Shown piece by piece: positions 18,000-27,504 of a DNA stretch of 64,000 nucleotides (position 1 is its first letter; every line of letters starts with the position of its first letter). The notes below the pieces were generated by a model. The model was not told the origin of the DNA and did no database searches. It saw only the letters and a list, made by a program, of their open reading frames with translations. Made by a program: the position numbers and the translations under genes. Location: the NCBI RefSeq assembly GCF_026340465.1, contig NZ_JAPEPC010000001.1, positions 558,001 through 622,000 on the forward strand. The letters are read 5' to 3'. The stretch comes from Streptomyces sp. NBC_01306. Lineage in GTDB: Bacteria; Actinomycetota; Actinomycetes; Streptomycetales; Streptomycetaceae.

Positions 18000-18992
18000 A
18001 TGGCGACTGCTCTGTTCGCGCCAGACACCCGGCGCCCGACGATGGTCGTCCTGCAGATGGTGCTGGTGGCAGCCGCCTACTACGGAGCAGCGCGTCTCGG
18101 CCTCCTCAGGGAGGTGGTCGTCGACGGAGCTGTGATCACACCGCTCTGGCTGCCCACCGGTGTCGCGCTCAGCGCCCTGCTCTATCTGGGGCTGCGCGTC
18201 TGGCCCGGCATCGCCGCCGGCGCGCTGCTCTCCATCTCCACGATCAGCGGGACCCTCACCCAGCCCGGTGTCACCATCGCGGCGGGCAACACCCTGGCTC
18301 CCGTCTGCGCGTTCCTGCTGCTGCGCAGGGTGGGCTTCCGCCCGGAGCTCGACCGGCTCCGGGACGGCGCGGCCCTGGTCTTCCTGGGCGCCATGGTGGC
18401 GATGCTGGTCAGTGCCTCGACCGGCTGCGCCACGCTGGCGGTGACCGGCAAGCTCCCCCTGCGGGACTTCTGGCCGGTGTGGTCGGCGTGGTGGACCGGT
18501 GACGTGATGGGGGTACTCGTGGCCACCCCGGTGCTGCTGGTGCTGCGCAGGGCCAGACTCCCCCGGGCCGGCGACAGATGGCTGGAGGCGACCGCGCTGG
18601 CCGTCGCCGCGGTCGTGGTCACCCTGCTGGCCACGCGGAACTCGCTCCCCCTCCTCTTCCTCGTCTTCCCCCTGCTCATCTGGGCGGCGCTCCGCTTCCA
18701 GTTGCCGGGCAGCGCACCCTGCGCGTGCCTGGTCTCGGTCTTCGCCGTGCTCGCGGCGACCGAGTACAACGGCCCCTTCCGCCACCGGACCCTGTTCGAG
18801 GCGACAGCCAATGTCGCGGTGTTCAACGGCTCGGTGGCGCTGACCGCCCTGCTGCTGGCCGCCATCGTCACCGAGCAGCAGAACATCCGCAGCAAGATCG
18901 AGCTGGCCTGCCTCGAACTGGCCGACCTGGTCGAGCAGCTCGCCCCCGGGCAGGTGGACATCCTGCCTTCCGCCGATGACGAGCCGGGCTGA
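18000..18992 (+). CDS. MASE1 domain integral membrane protein
   Basis: 330 residues with about eight hydrophobic helices matching the MASE1 sensory module: VDGAVITPLWLPTGVALSALL (residues about 40-60), WWTGDVMGVLVATPVLL and LLFLVFPLLIWAALRFQ. In most bacteria MASE1 is fused to histidine kinase or GGDEF output domains; here nothing follows except a short polar tail with a possible coiled segment (SKIELACLELADLVEQL). It may act with a separate partner or be a degenerate receptor. Ribosome site weak; ATG 18000 is the longest reasonable start. Confidence 0.88.
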   Translation: MATALFAPDTRRPTMVVLQMVLVAAAYYGAARLGLLREVVVDGAVITPLWLPTGVALSALLYLGLRVWPGIAAGALLSISTISGTLTQPGVTIAAGNTLAPVCAFLLLRRVGFRPELDRLRDGAALVFLGAMVAMLVSASTGCATLAVTGKLPLRDFWPVWSAWWTGDVMGVLVATPVLLVLRRARLPRAGDRWLEATALAVAAVVVTLLATRNSLPLLFLVFPLLIWAALRFQLPGSAPCACLVSVFAVLAATEYNGPFRHRTLFEATANVAVFNGSVALTALLLAAIVTEQQNIRSKIELACLELADLVEQLAPGQVDILPSADDEPG

Positions 18993-19047
18993 CCCACCCG
19001 CCCGGCCGCCCCGCCCGGGGCCAACCGCCCCCACGCGCCGCGACGGC

Positions 19048-19770
19048 TCAGGAAGCCGCGGCGAGTACGAACCAGCGCGCCGGCAGCTCGATCCGGGTGC
19101 CGTCCGCCATGTGTTCGGTCTGGGCCAGTGCCGTGTCACCGCTCGCCAGTACCGTCATCCCCGCGCCGATGAGCAGCTCGGGCACCTCCTCCTCGGAGGC
19201 GTCGGCCGGCTTGAGGCCGTGTTCGATGACCCTGCGCAGCTTCACCGGCGGCCCGCCGGGACCTTCTGTCGCCTTCCGGAGCACCTCCTTCGAATCGGGT
19301 GTCAGCTCCACGACGAAGGCCCGCCCCCGCTCGCCCAGCAGGGCGGCGACGGCCGCGGCGACGGCCGGGCGCGCATCGGGTTCGCTCTGGTGGATGACCG
19401 CACGCATATAGACGTTGGTGTCCCCGATCCGCCGGCCCAGGGCCCGGACCGCGTCCGTGTCGGCCAGGTCGAGCTGCTCGAACTCGGCCGCACCCGCGCT
19501 GTCCGCGCAGCGCGCGTGCCCGATCGCGGCGTGCGAGAGGTCCACGCCCAGCGCGCGGGCGAAGACGGTGGACAGGTAGCGGGTCTGGGTGCCGTTTCCG
19601 CAGCCGAGGTCCACGATCGGCAGTGCGGGGTCGGCGTACGGCAGCAGCAGCTCGCTGTGCGGTACGGAGGTGAGCGACGGGTCCGAGTCCCAGATCGCCT
19701 CGCCCTGGGTGTCCGATGTGGCCGACCAGAACCCTTCCCACGACTCCCGGTACCGCGGCGACACGTTCAT
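19048..19770 (-). CDS. Class I SAM-dependent methyltransferase
   Basis: 240-residue soluble methyltransferase with SAM-binding motif I LPIVDLGCGNGTQTRYL, motif II ALGVDLSHAAIGHAR and the FEQLDLAD acidic region. Substrate unknown. The start at 19770 is preceded by GGGAGTACGT, a good ribosome site, so I prefer it to the in-frame ATG at 19803. Located downstream of the SpoIIE-type phosphatase gene but in the opposite relation (110 bp between this start and that stop, same strand), so co-transcription is possible. Confidence 0.9.
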   Translation of the reverse strand: MNVSPRYRESWEGFWSATSDTQGEAIWDSDPSLTSVPHSELLLPYADPALPIVDLGCGNGTQTRYLSTVFARALGVDLSHAAIGHARCADSAGAAEFEQLDLADTDAVRALGRRIGDTNVYMRAVIHQSEPDARPAVAAAVAALLGERGRAFVVELTPDSKEVLRKATEGPGGPPVKLRRVIEHGLKPADASEEEVPELLIGAGMTVLASGDTALAQTEHMADGTRIELPARWFVLAAAS

Positions 19771-19880
19771 ACGTACTCCCAAGTCCATTGCGCCCTTGTG
19801 CACTGCTGGAGAACGACTACCGTTCCCTGGTGGGTGCGTGCAAGAGCACGGACGGACTCAGTTGCCTGCCGGCACCGCTC

Positions 19881-22319
19881 TCACCTGGTGTGCGCTCGGG
19901 GCGCCCGGGTCAGCGCCTGTTCGAACCAGACGGTCTTGCCGTGCGCGGTGGCGCTGGTGCCCCACTCGCGGGCGAGACCGCTCACCACCAGCAGCCCGCG
20001 GCCCGACTCGTCGTCGGCCGACGGGCCGAGCAGCGCGGCGGGCGCCGGTTCGTCGTCGCTGACCTCGCAGAGCAGCGCGGCCGTCCTGACCAGCCGCAGC
20101 CCGACCTCGTGGGTACGGCCGTGCCGGACGGCATTGGTGACGAGTTCGCTGACCATCAGCTCGGCCGGCTCCACCGCGTCCGGCAGCCCCCAGTCGAGCA
20201 GTTGCCCGCGCACCAGCCGCCGGGCCCGCGCCACTTCGCGGGGATCGAGGGCGAGCCGCCACTCGGCGACGTCGTCGGCGGGGATCCCGTTCACCCTGGC
20301 CATCAGCAGGGCCACGTCGTCCTTGCGGCCGCCGCTCGGGTTCAGCGCGCGGATGATCGTGTCGCAGGCGTCGTCCATGGACGCGGCGGGGTGCGCGGCG
20401 GACGCGCAGAGCGCGGCGAGACCGGCCCCGATGTCCTGGCCGCGTACCTCCACCAGACCGTCGGTGCAGAGGATCAGCCGGTCGCCGGGGCTCACCCGTA
20501 CGGTCGCGGTCTCGAAGGCGACACCTCCGACACCGATGGGCGCGCCGGTCGGCAGATCGAGCAGTTCGGCCCGGCCGTCGGCGGCGCGGACCAGGACCGG
20601 CGGGATATGTCCGGCGTTGGCGATCTGGAGTTCGGAGCGGATCGGGTCGTAGACGGCATACAGACAGGTCGCCAGATACTGCTCGCCGAGCCGCTGCGCC
20701 AGGTCGTCGAGGTTGCGCAGCAGCTGGGCGGGTGGCATCTCCATGGTGGCCATGGTCAGGACGGCGGTGCGCAACTGGCCCATCATCGCAGCCGAGTTGA
20801 GCCCGTGCCCCATGACGTCACCGACGACGAGCGCGGTCCGGGAGCCGGGCAGCTTCACCGAGTCGAACCAGTCGCCGCCGACCCTGCCGAGCCGGGCGCC
20901 CGGCAGGTAGCGGGTGGCGATGTCGCAGCCGGCCATCCGCGGTTCGACCGTGGGCAGCATGCTGTCCTGGAGCGTCTCGGCGACATTCTCCTGGTAGGTG
21001 TACATACGGGCGTTGTCGAGTACGAGGCCGGCACGGGCGGCGAGTTCGGCGCCCGTGGTGCGGTCCATGTCGTCGAAGGGCTCACGGCCCGGCCGCCGCA
21101 TCAGCACCATGAAGCCGAGCACCACGTCGCGGGCCTTCAACGGCACGATCAGCAGCGACCTGTGGGTGATCAGCGGCCGCAGGTCGCGCTTCTCGAACTC
21201 ACCGGAGATCCGGTTGCTCAGCTCCTCGTCCACATGCCGGACGAGGACGGGCTCACCGGTGACCATGCACTGGAAGAACGGTGTGTGCTCGGGGAACGCG
21301 ATGGCCTCGCCCACCGGCACAGTGTCGTCCCAGCGGCCCGGTTCGTCGTTGTGCTCGACCCACACCCGGTGCCAGACGGTGGTGACATCGGGCGGGCCGT
21401 CGGGGAAGCCTTCGCCCGCGAGCACCGCGGCGCGCAGATGGGTGCCCGCGAAGTCGGTGAAGCGGGGTACGGCGGCACTGGTCACCTCGCGGATGGTGCG
21501 TTCCAGGTCGAGGGAGGTGCCGATCCGCCCGCTGGCCTCGTTGAGGAACTCCAGCCGTTCGCGGACGGCGGCGTACTCCAGGTCGAGTTCGGGACGGGGC
21601 GCTGTGCGGGCCGCGCGGGGGCCGTCGCCCGTCCCCCGGGGCTCATCGCCGGGCAGTCCGCGCGGGGTGTGCCGCGGCACACCCCAGTCCGGGGTGACGG
21701 GGACCTGGTCGCGACGGCTGAATTCCAGTACCGGATAGCCCAGTTCGAGGACCTGGGCAACGATCCCGGTGGCCTCCTGGACGCTCATGTTCGGCAGGAT
21801 CTCGGGGAGCCGTCCGGCCAGCTCCCGGTAGCCGGGGAAGTCGGTGTGGAGCGCGAATCCGGGGGCTATGGTCCCGGAGGCGCCGTCCTCGTCGCCGTCC
21901 GTCAGCTGGGCGGCGTCGGCCGCGAGGACGAGCAGCCGTTCCGGGCCGGGGCCGACCAGCGGATACGCCCACCAGAGCACATCGATACGGCCGCGCACCG
22001 GCTCGTCGAGCCGGGCCCGGCCCGCTGACGGGTAGGCGATGATCCCGCTGACCGAGCTGTCGAGTTCGGGACCGAGGTCGGTGTACGTCCCGTCCGGGCC
22101 GGGCTCTCCCTCCTGGCGCAACGCCCCGGAGACCGGCAGGAGTTCCCCTGCGGCGCAGCCGACCGCCTCCTCGCGCGGCACGCCGAAGAGCCTGCGGGCG
22201 CCCGTCGACCAGTGCGAGACCAGCCCTTCGGTATCGACGACCACCACGGCGAGCGGCACACGGCCCGCCGCGGCGCCGCGCGGCCGCTCCGGCCTCGGCC
22301 GCGGTACACCAACATCCAT
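19881..22319 (-). CDS. PAS-GAF-SpoIIE phosphatase with C-terminal anti-sigma-type ATPase domain
   Basis: 812-residue PP2C-type serine phosphatase. Domains in order: PAS-like (about 20-130, VVDTEGLVSHWSTGARRLFGV), GAF (about 270-420), SpoIIE phosphatase (about 440-640; GRVGGDWFDSV, VVGDVMGHG, LCTDGLVEVRG, GRKDDVALL carry the metal-binding aspartates) and an RsbW/HATPase_c domain (about 680-800; ELVTNAVRHG N-box, DESGRGLLVVSG). Such proteins control partner-switching of sigma factors in streptomycetes. Start at 22319 follows AAGGAG. The 217 bp upstream hold no gene but a six-copy tandem repeat. Confidence 0.93.
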   Translation of the reverse strand: MDVGVPRPRPERPRGAAAGRVPLAVVVVDTEGLVSHWSTGARRLFGVPREEAVGCAAGELLPVSGALRQEGEPGPDGTYTDLGPELDSSVSGIIAYPSAGRARLDEPVRGRIDVLWWAYPLVGPGPERLLVLAADAAQLTDGDEDGASGTIAPGFALHTDFPGYRELAGRLPEILPNMSVQEATGIVAQVLELGYPVLEFSRRDQVPVTPDWGVPRHTPRGLPGDEPRGTGDGPRAARTAPRPELDLEYAAVRERLEFLNEASGRIGTSLDLERTIREVTSAAVPRFTDFAGTHLRAAVLAGEGFPDGPPDVTTVWHRVWVEHNDEPGRWDDTVPVGEAIAFPEHTPFFQCMVTGEPVLVRHVDEELSNRISGEFEKRDLRPLITHRSLLIVPLKARDVVLGFMVLMRRPGREPFDDMDRTTGAELAARAGLVLDNARMYTYQENVAETLQDSMLPTVEPRMAGCDIATRYLPGARLGRVGGDWFDSVKLPGSRTALVVGDVMGHGLNSAAMMGQLRTAVLTMATMEMPPAQLLRNLDDLAQRLGEQYLATCLYAVYDPIRSELQIANAGHIPPVLVRAADGRAELLDLPTGAPIGVGGVAFETATVRVSPGDRLILCTDGLVEVRGQDIGAGLAALCASAAHPAASMDDACDTIIRALNPSGGRKDDVALLMARVNGIPADDVAEWRLALDPREVARARRLVRGQLLDWGLPDAVEPAELMVSELVTNAVRHGRTHEVGLRLVRTAALLCEVSDDEPAPAALLGPSADDESGRGLLVVSGLAREWGTSATAHGKTVWFEQALTRAPRAHTR

Positions 22320-22466
22320 GGCTGGAAGGCTCCTTCCCGGCCGCAACGCTCTGCGGCACGTGAGTCCACCGTACGGCCCCGCGTCCGGCGCCCGGGGGCC
22401 ATCGGCGGAATCGGCCCCGACGGGTGGTGCGCCCGGCGCACGCCGGACCCGTGCACTCGTCGTGGG

Positions 22467-22550
22467 CCGGTCCTCACCAGCCGGTTCTCACAGACCGGTC
22501 CTCATCGGCCGGTCCTCGGGGGTCAGTCCTCGGGGGTCAGTCCTCGTGCC
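22467..22550. repeat. Six-copy degenerate 14-bp tandem repeat
   Basis: Copies begin at 22467, 22481, 22495, 22509, 22523 and 22537, with core CCGGTCCTC or TCAGTCCTC; copies 4 and 5 differ only in the first three bases. The last copy covers the stop codon and C-terminal codons of the MFS gene, so the array looks like repeated duplication of the end of that gene into the spacer towards the phosphatase gene. Confidence 0.85.
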
Positions 22551-24942
22551 CGAGCTGGAGATCGCGCTCGGTGCGCCCGCCGCCCGCGACCTGGAGCACC
22601 GTCGCCACCGGCGGGTAGCCGGCCGCGATCACCGTGTACTCGCCGGACGAGAGATCCACGAAGCGGAAGGTGCCGTCGGGGCCCGTGGTGAGGGTGTCCA
22701 CCACGTTCCCCGCCGCGTCGAGCAGCGTCACCCGCGCGTCCTCGACCGGCCGTCCGCCGCCTGCCCGCACGGTGCCGCGCAGCACGGCGCCGCCCGCGAG
22801 TTCGACGTCCTGCCGGGTCTCGCGTGCGGCCTGCACGGTCACCGGCATCGCGGCCGGGCGGAACGCGGGGGCGCTTCCGGCCAGGGTGTACTCACCGGCC
22901 ACCAACTCGTTGATGACATAGCCGCCTTCCCGGCCGCTGCGGGTGGACGCGACGACTTCGCCGCGTACGTCGGTGAGCGTCACGGCCGCGTCGCGCACCG
23001 GCGTGCCGTCCGCGGTGACCACGGTCCCGGCCAGCCGTCCGGCGCCGCCGAGCACCACGTCGAGATCGACTGGGCGCTCTCCGACGGTGACGCTGACGGC
23101 CTGCGGCTGGTGGCCGCCCGCCGCCGCGATGAGGACGTACGAGCCGGATCCGGGGACGCTCAGCGCGTACCGCCCGTCCTCGCCGCTCGCACCGCGCCCG
23201 ATCTGGCGCCCGGTGATGTCGATGAGGGTGAGTGCCGCGCGCGGCACCGTTGATCCGTCGTAGTGCTGGACGGTCCCGCAGACGGGGACGCCCGGGACGT
23301 ACGGGGCTTCCGGAGCGCGGGCCGCGGGCACGGTGGCATCCGGTGCGGCTGCGGGGGCGTTGTGGGACACCAGCGGTTTCTCCTTGAGGAAGAAGGCGAT
23401 GAACAGGCCGAGCACGAGCACCGGCACCAGGTAGAGGAAGATCCGGGGCATCGCGTCGGCGTACGCCCGGATGTAGCCGTCCCGCAGGGCGGGCGGCAGC
23501 GAGTGGACCAGCTGCGGGGTGATCGACTCGGGGTCGGGGAGGTGCGCTCCGGACGGGATGCGGACCTTGAGGGCGTCGGTGAGGCGGCCGGCGAAGAGCG
23601 CGCCGAAGACTGCTGCGCCGACGCTGCCGCCGATCTGCCGGAAGTAGTTGTTGGCGCTGGTGGCGGTGCCGAGGTCGCGGGGGTCCACGGAGTTCTGCAC
23701 GGCCAGCACCAGGATCGACATGATCAGGCCGATACCGGTGCCGAGTACGGCCATCCAGATGCTGTACGTGAGTTGGGGGGTGTCGGTCTCCAGACGGGAG
23801 AGCAGCCACATCCCGACGGCGGAGATCGCGCTGCCGAGCACCGGGAAGATCTTGTACCGCCCGGTGCGGCTGGTCAGCTGCCCGGAGACGATGGAGGCGA
23901 TCACGACGCCGCCCATCATCGGCAGCATGAAGAGCCCGGACTCGGTGGCGCTGGCGCCGTCGACCATCTGCAGGAAGGTCGGCAGATAGCTGGCGGCGCC
24001 GAAGAGCGCGACGCCCACGACGGCCCCGACGAGCGCCGTCACATTGAAGATCGAGTCGCGGAACAGCCGCAGGGGGATGATCGGTTCGGGCGCCCGGTGC
24101 TCAACGGCCAGGAAGAGCAGGGTCGCCACGGCGCATCCGGCGGCCAGCCCGACGATGGTGTGCGAGCCCCAGGCGTACTCGTTGCCGCCCCACGTCGTCA
24201 GCAGCACCAGACAGGTCGAAGCGACGGCCAGCAGCAGCGCGCCCAGGATGTCCAGGCGGGGCTTGGCAGTTGGCTTCGGCAGCTTCAGCACGACCGCGAT
24301 GACGGCCAGGGTGACCAGCCCGAACGGCACGTTGATGTAGAAGCACCAGCGCCAGGAGGCGTGGTCGGTGAAGAAGCCGCCGATGAGCGGACCTGCGACG
24401 GACGCGAGCCCGAAGACCGCGCCGATCAGCCCCATGAAGCGACCGCGCTGGCGCGGCGGCACGATGTCGCCGATGATCGCCTGCACGCCGATCATGAGGC
24501 CGCCGCCCCCGATGCCCTGGACGGCGCGGAAGGCGATCAGTTCGTTCATCGTCCTGGACCAGCCGGCCAGGGCGGAGCCGATCACGAAGACGATGATCGC
24601 GAACATGAAGATGCTCTTGCGGCCGAAGAGGTCGCCGAGCTTGCCGTAGACCGGCAGGCCGATCGTGGAGGCGAGGAGATACGCCGTGACGGCCCAGGAC
24701 ATCTTGTCCAGGCCGTGCAGTTCACCGACGATCTTCGGCAGCGCGGTCGCCACGATCATCTGGTCGAGGGCCGCGAGCAGCAGCGTGAGCATCAGCCCGA
24801 AGAAGACCATCCGCACCCGGCCGGCACCGAGTTCGGGCTGCTCCCCCGGTGCGGGGGGTGGTGGGGGCGGGACGGCCGCCGATTCCGTCAGGACATCGGT
24901 CTGCCCGTCCGGACCGTCCTTCACCAGAGTGATGCCACCCAC
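22537..24942 (-). CDS. MFS drug exporter (DHA2, 14 TM) fused to carboxypeptidase-regulatory-like domains
   Basis: 801 residues. About 45-530 is an EmrB/QacA-type proton antiporter with roughly 14 helices; motifs [14 protein letters not shown] (motif A) and [19 protein letters not shown] (motif C region). Residues about 555-800 hold three repeats of the CarboxypepD_reg/CnaB-like beta-sandwich ([60 protein letters not shown]), each followed by DGRY or DGTF-like turns. A proline stretch PPPPPPAP precedes the first helix. GTG at 24942 follows GAGGGGAGC. The soluble tail is unusual for exporters and could bind ligand or a partner. Confidence 0.92.
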   Translation of the reverse strand: MGGITLVKDGPDGQTDVLTESAAVPPPPPPAPGEQPELGAGRVRMVFFGLMLTLLLAALDQMIVATALPKIVGELHGLDKMSWAVTAYLLASTIGLPVYGKLGDLFGRKSIFMFAIIVFVIGSALAGWSRTMNELIAFRAVQGIGGGGLMIGVQAIIGDIVPPRQRGRFMGLIGAVFGLASVAGPLIGGFFTDHASWRWCFYINVPFGLVTLAVIAVVLKLPKPTAKPRLDILGALLLAVASTCLVLLTTWGGNEYAWGSHTIVGLAAGCAVATLLFLAVEHRAPEPIIPLRLFRDSIFNVTALVGAVVGVALFGAASYLPTFLQMVDGASATESGLFMLPMMGGVVIASIVSGQLTSRTGRYKIFPVLGSAISAVGMWLLSRLETDTPQLTYSIWMAVLGTGIGLIMSILVLAVQNSVDPRDLGTATSANNYFRQIGGSVGAAVFGALFAGRLTDALKVRIPSGAHLPDPESITPQLVHSLPPALRDGYIRAYADAMPRIFLYLVPVLVLGLFIAFFLKEKPLVSHNAPAAAPDATVPAARAPEAPYVPGVPVCGTVQHYDGSTVPRAALTLIDITGRQIGRGASGEDGRYALSVPGSGSYVLIAAAGGHQPQAVSVTVGERPVDLDVVLGGAGRLAGTVVTADGTPVRDAAVTLTDVRGEVVASTRSGREGGYVINELVAGEYTLAGSAPAFRPAAMPVTVQAARETRQDVELAGGAVLRGTVRAGGGRPVEDARVTLLDAAGNVVDTLTTGPDGTFRFVDLSSGEYTVIAAGYPPVATVLQVAGGGRTERDLQLGHED

Positions 24943-25128
24943 GTACCGCTCCCCTCGTCGCGCCTGCGCCGCCCTTTTCTCGCATTCAGCGACAAGGGGT
25001 GCAAGCGCGACGATTGGCGCGCGAGGCGCACGCCGGGGGCTTCAGGGCCGGTGGGAGCACCTACGGCGCACAACAGGGCCGTACAGAAAACCACTCGAAC
25101 CGGTGAGCATCATTTCCGCCCGAAGGGG

Positions 25129-25584
25129 TTACGCGGCCGACTGCTTGCCCACTTCGGCGTCGAGCTTCGCGAGCAGCTCGTCGTAAATGCGGCCGAGGCC
25201 CTTGGGGGCGAAGGTCTTCTCGAAGAAGCCACCGATGCCGCCGGCGCCGTTCCACACGGTGGAGACGACAGCCTTCGACTTGCCCTCCCCGGCGGGGGTG
25301 ACCGTCCAGGTGGTCACCATGGAGGAGTTCCGGTCCTTCTCGACGAGCTGTCCGTCGGTCGGCTCGGTCACGTCGAGCAGGCAGTCCCGGATGCGCTTGC
25401 TGGTGGCCTGGAGCTTCCAGTGGACGAGCGTGCCGTCACCGTCGCCGCCCTCCCGGACCTCGTACTCGCTGAAGTGCCCCGGCAGGAGCTTCTCGCGGGT
25501 ACCGCTGTAGTCGGCGAGCGCGTCGAACACCGCCTCGGCGTCCGCCTCGATGATCCGCTCCGTGGTGGCCTCTACCTGCGCCAT
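25129..25584 (-). CDS. SRPBCC family protein (polyketide cyclase/START-like)
   Basis: 151 residues forming a single SRPBCC hydrophobic-pocket domain: N-terminal strand TTERIIEADAEAVFDALADY, central WKLQATSKRIRDC, WTVTPAGEGKSKAVVSTVW and a long C-terminal helix. Role unknown; such proteins bind lipids or aromatic compounds. ATG 25584 has a near-perfect ribosome site, GGAGGAACTGGT. Divergent from the radical SAM gene; the MFS gene follows 186 bp downstream, a spacer in which I see nothing definite. Confidence 0.9.
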   Translation of the reverse strand: MAQVEATTERIIEADAEAVFDALADYSGTREKLLPGHFSEYEVREGGDGDGTLVHWKLQATSKRIRDCLLDVTEPTDGQLVEKDRNSSMVTTWTVTPAGEGKSKAVVSTVWNGAGGIGGFFEKTFAPKGLGRIYDELLAKLDAEVGKQSAA

Positions 25585-25684
25585 ACCAGTTCCTCCAGCT
25601 GTCGTACTTCAGTCGGTGTGATGAACCGTGCTGAGCCAACCACCTCGGGTGCGGGCACGGAAATCCGGGTTGCATGAATCATGG

Positions 25685-25696
25685 GAACAGGTGTTC
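25685..25696. promoter_or_regulatory. LexA (SOS) box candidate
   Basis: GAACAGGTGTTC has the GAAC-N4-GTTC form of the actinobacterial LexA operator and is itself a perfect 5-2-5 palindrome. It lies 33 bp before the start of the Rv2578c-like radical SAM gene and in the divergent spacer with the SRPBCC gene. Confidence 0.6.
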
Positions 25697-25728
25697 TATT
25701 CGACTGTACGTGCTATCGAGGAGGCGCC

Positions 25729-26784
25729 ATGCGCTGGGACCAGCTGACCGGGAAAGCCGGGAACGACACCACCGCGGGGGACGCCGGAACCGGTGGGAAC
25801 GCCGCGCTGTTCGGGGCGGACTCCGTGACGACTCGCACCGTCGACACCCCGGAGTTCCGCGGAATCACCTTCCATGAGGTACGGGCACGTTCGATCGTGA
25901 ACCGGGTGCCCGGCGCCTCCCGGATGCCGTTCGAATGGACGGTCAATCCGTACCGGGGGTGCAGTCACGCCTGTGTCTACTGTTTCGCGAGGAAGACCCA
26001 CAGCTATCTGGACCTCGACACCGGTCTCGGCTTCGACTCGCAGATCGTCGTGAAGACCAACGCGCCGGAGCTGCTGCGCTCCAAGCTCGCCTCCCGCCAG
26101 TGGCAGGGCGCGCACATCGCGATGGGCACCAATGTCGACTGTTACCAGCGGGCGGAGGGACGGTACGGGTTGATGCCGGGCATCATCTCGGCCCTGCGCG
26201 ACTACGCGAACCCGTTCAGCATCCTGACCAAGGGCACTCTGATCCTGCGCGATCTGGAGCTGCTCCAGCAGGCCGCGCGGGTCACCGATGTCGGTGTATC
26301 CGTCTCGGTCGGCTTCGTGGACGAGGAGCTGTGGCGCACGGTGGAGCCGGGCACCCCCGCACCGCTGCGCCGGCTCGGCGCCGTACGCACCCTGACCGAC
26401 GCCGGTATCGGCTGCGGGGTGCTGATGGCACCGGTGATCCCGTTCCTCGGCGACCACCCGGACCAGCTGCGCGCCACGGTCCGCGCGGTCGCGGCCTCCG
26501 GGGCGACCTCGGTGACCCCGCTCGTCCTGCATCTGCGGCCCGGGGCGCGCGAGTGGTTCATGTCCTGGCTCGCGGAGCACCATCCGCACCTGGTCAGGCG
26601 CTACGAGCGGTTGTACGCGGCGGGAGCGTACGCCCCCAAGTGGTACCAGCGCCGGATCACCCGCCAGGTGCACGAGCTGGCCGCCGAGTACGGCATCGGC
26701 CCGGCCCAGCGCGGTGTGCCGCGCCGGATCCCGGCACCGCCCGAGACCTCACCGGCGGTGCCCACCCAGCTGACGCTGATCTGA
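25729..26784 (+). CDS. Rv2578c family radical SAM protein (SplB-like)
   Basis: 351-residue radical SAM enzyme. The [4Fe-4S] ligands are in CSHACVYC (Cys 78, 82, 85), a CxxxCxxC motif like spore photoproduct lyase rather than an amide-forming subtype; YRGCSHACVYCFARKTH is typical of the Rv2578c/Rv2578c-like group. Substrate unknown; the group is often discussed in connection with DNA damage, which agrees with the LexA-type box upstream. ATG 25729 follows GAGGAGGCGCC. The gene ends 28 bp before the convergent HEAT-repeat gene. Confidence 0.92.
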   Translation: MRWDQLTGKAGNDTTAGDAGTGGNAALFGADSVTTRTVDTPEFRGITFHEVRARSIVNRVPGASRMPFEWTVNPYRGCSHACVYCFARKTHSYLDLDTGLGFDSQIVVKTNAPELLRSKLASRQWQGAHIAMGTNVDCYQRAEGRYGLMPGIISALRDYANPFSILTKGTLILRDLELLQQAARVTDVGVSVSVGFVDEELWRTVEPGTPAPLRRLGAVRTLTDAGIGCGVLMAPVIPFLGDHPDQLRATVRAVAASGATSVTPLVLHLRPGAREWFMSWLAEHHPHLVRRYERLYAAGAYAPKWYQRRITRQVHELAAEYGIGPAQRGVPRRIPAPPETSPAVPTQLTLI

Positions 26785-26812
26785 ACGGGATCTGCCCGGC
26801 CGGGCGTTGCCC

Positions 26813-27397
26813 TTATCCGAGCAGCCCCAGCGCCCGGGACGCCGCGACGTGCAGCGCCGGGCGGGCCAGGGCCGCTTCGAGCACCGGACGGGCGCGCGGG
26901 TCGCCGAGCACCCCCAGCCCCTCGACACAGCCGAGGGCGACCCGCGGATGAGGGCTGTCAGGTGCCAGCAGCGGCGCCAGTGTGCGGATCAGCGCGGGCG
27001 CGGACTCGGGGGCCCGCAACTCGGTGAGCAGCCGCACCGGCTGGAGTGCGTAGGCCGTGCGCAGCGGGTTGGTCGCGAGGGCCGCCGCTGCGCGGGCGGT
27101 GCGCGGGTCACCGAGGCGGGCGAGCGCGTACGCCGCCGGGGCACAGCGCTCCGGGTCACGGTGATTGAGCAGCAGCACCAGGGCCTCGAAGGCCCGGCGG
27201 TCCCCGGCGCAGCCCAGCCGGAACGCCGCCAGCTCCCGCGCCCACAGCGGCCGTCCCGGCTCGGTCAGGACGCCGGCCAGCTCCTCCAGGTCCCCGGTGA
27301 CGGCCAGCCGTTCGTACGCCGCCGAGCCCCCGGCCTCACCGCGCAGCCGGTCCGTGAACGACCGCAGTTCCTCGTCCGTGCCGGAAGCCTCGTCCAT
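26813..27397 (-). CDS. HEAT-repeat domain protein
   Basis: 194 residues, almost entirely alpha-helical repeats of about 30 residues (ARELAAFRLGCAGDRRAFEAL, PAAYALARLGDPRTARAAAA, VALGCVEGLGVLGDPRARPV) as in HEAT/PBS-lyase-like proteins, which serve as protein scaffolds. No catalytic motif. Ribosome site not evident. It ends with TAA. Function cannot be deduced; the upstream gene on the same strand is the gamma-glutamyl hydrolase, 107 bp away. Confidence 0.85.
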   Translation of the reverse strand: MDEASGTDEELRSFTDRLRGEAGGSAAYERLAVTGDLEELAGVLTEPGRPLWARELAAFRLGCAGDRRAFEALVLLLNHRDPERCAPAAYALARLGDPRTARAAAALATNPLRTAYALQPVRLLTELRAPESAPALIRTLAPLLAPDSPHPRVALGCVEGLGVLGDPRARPVLEAALARPALHVAASRALGLLG

Positions 27398-27504
27398 GGC
27401 GGAAGCGTAATCCCGCGGCCGCGACCACGGCAGACGGCATCCGCGGCTGAGACGGGCGGGGAGTCCGTCCGGAAACGCCGGTCCACCGGCCGCTCCTCAC
27501 CGGC

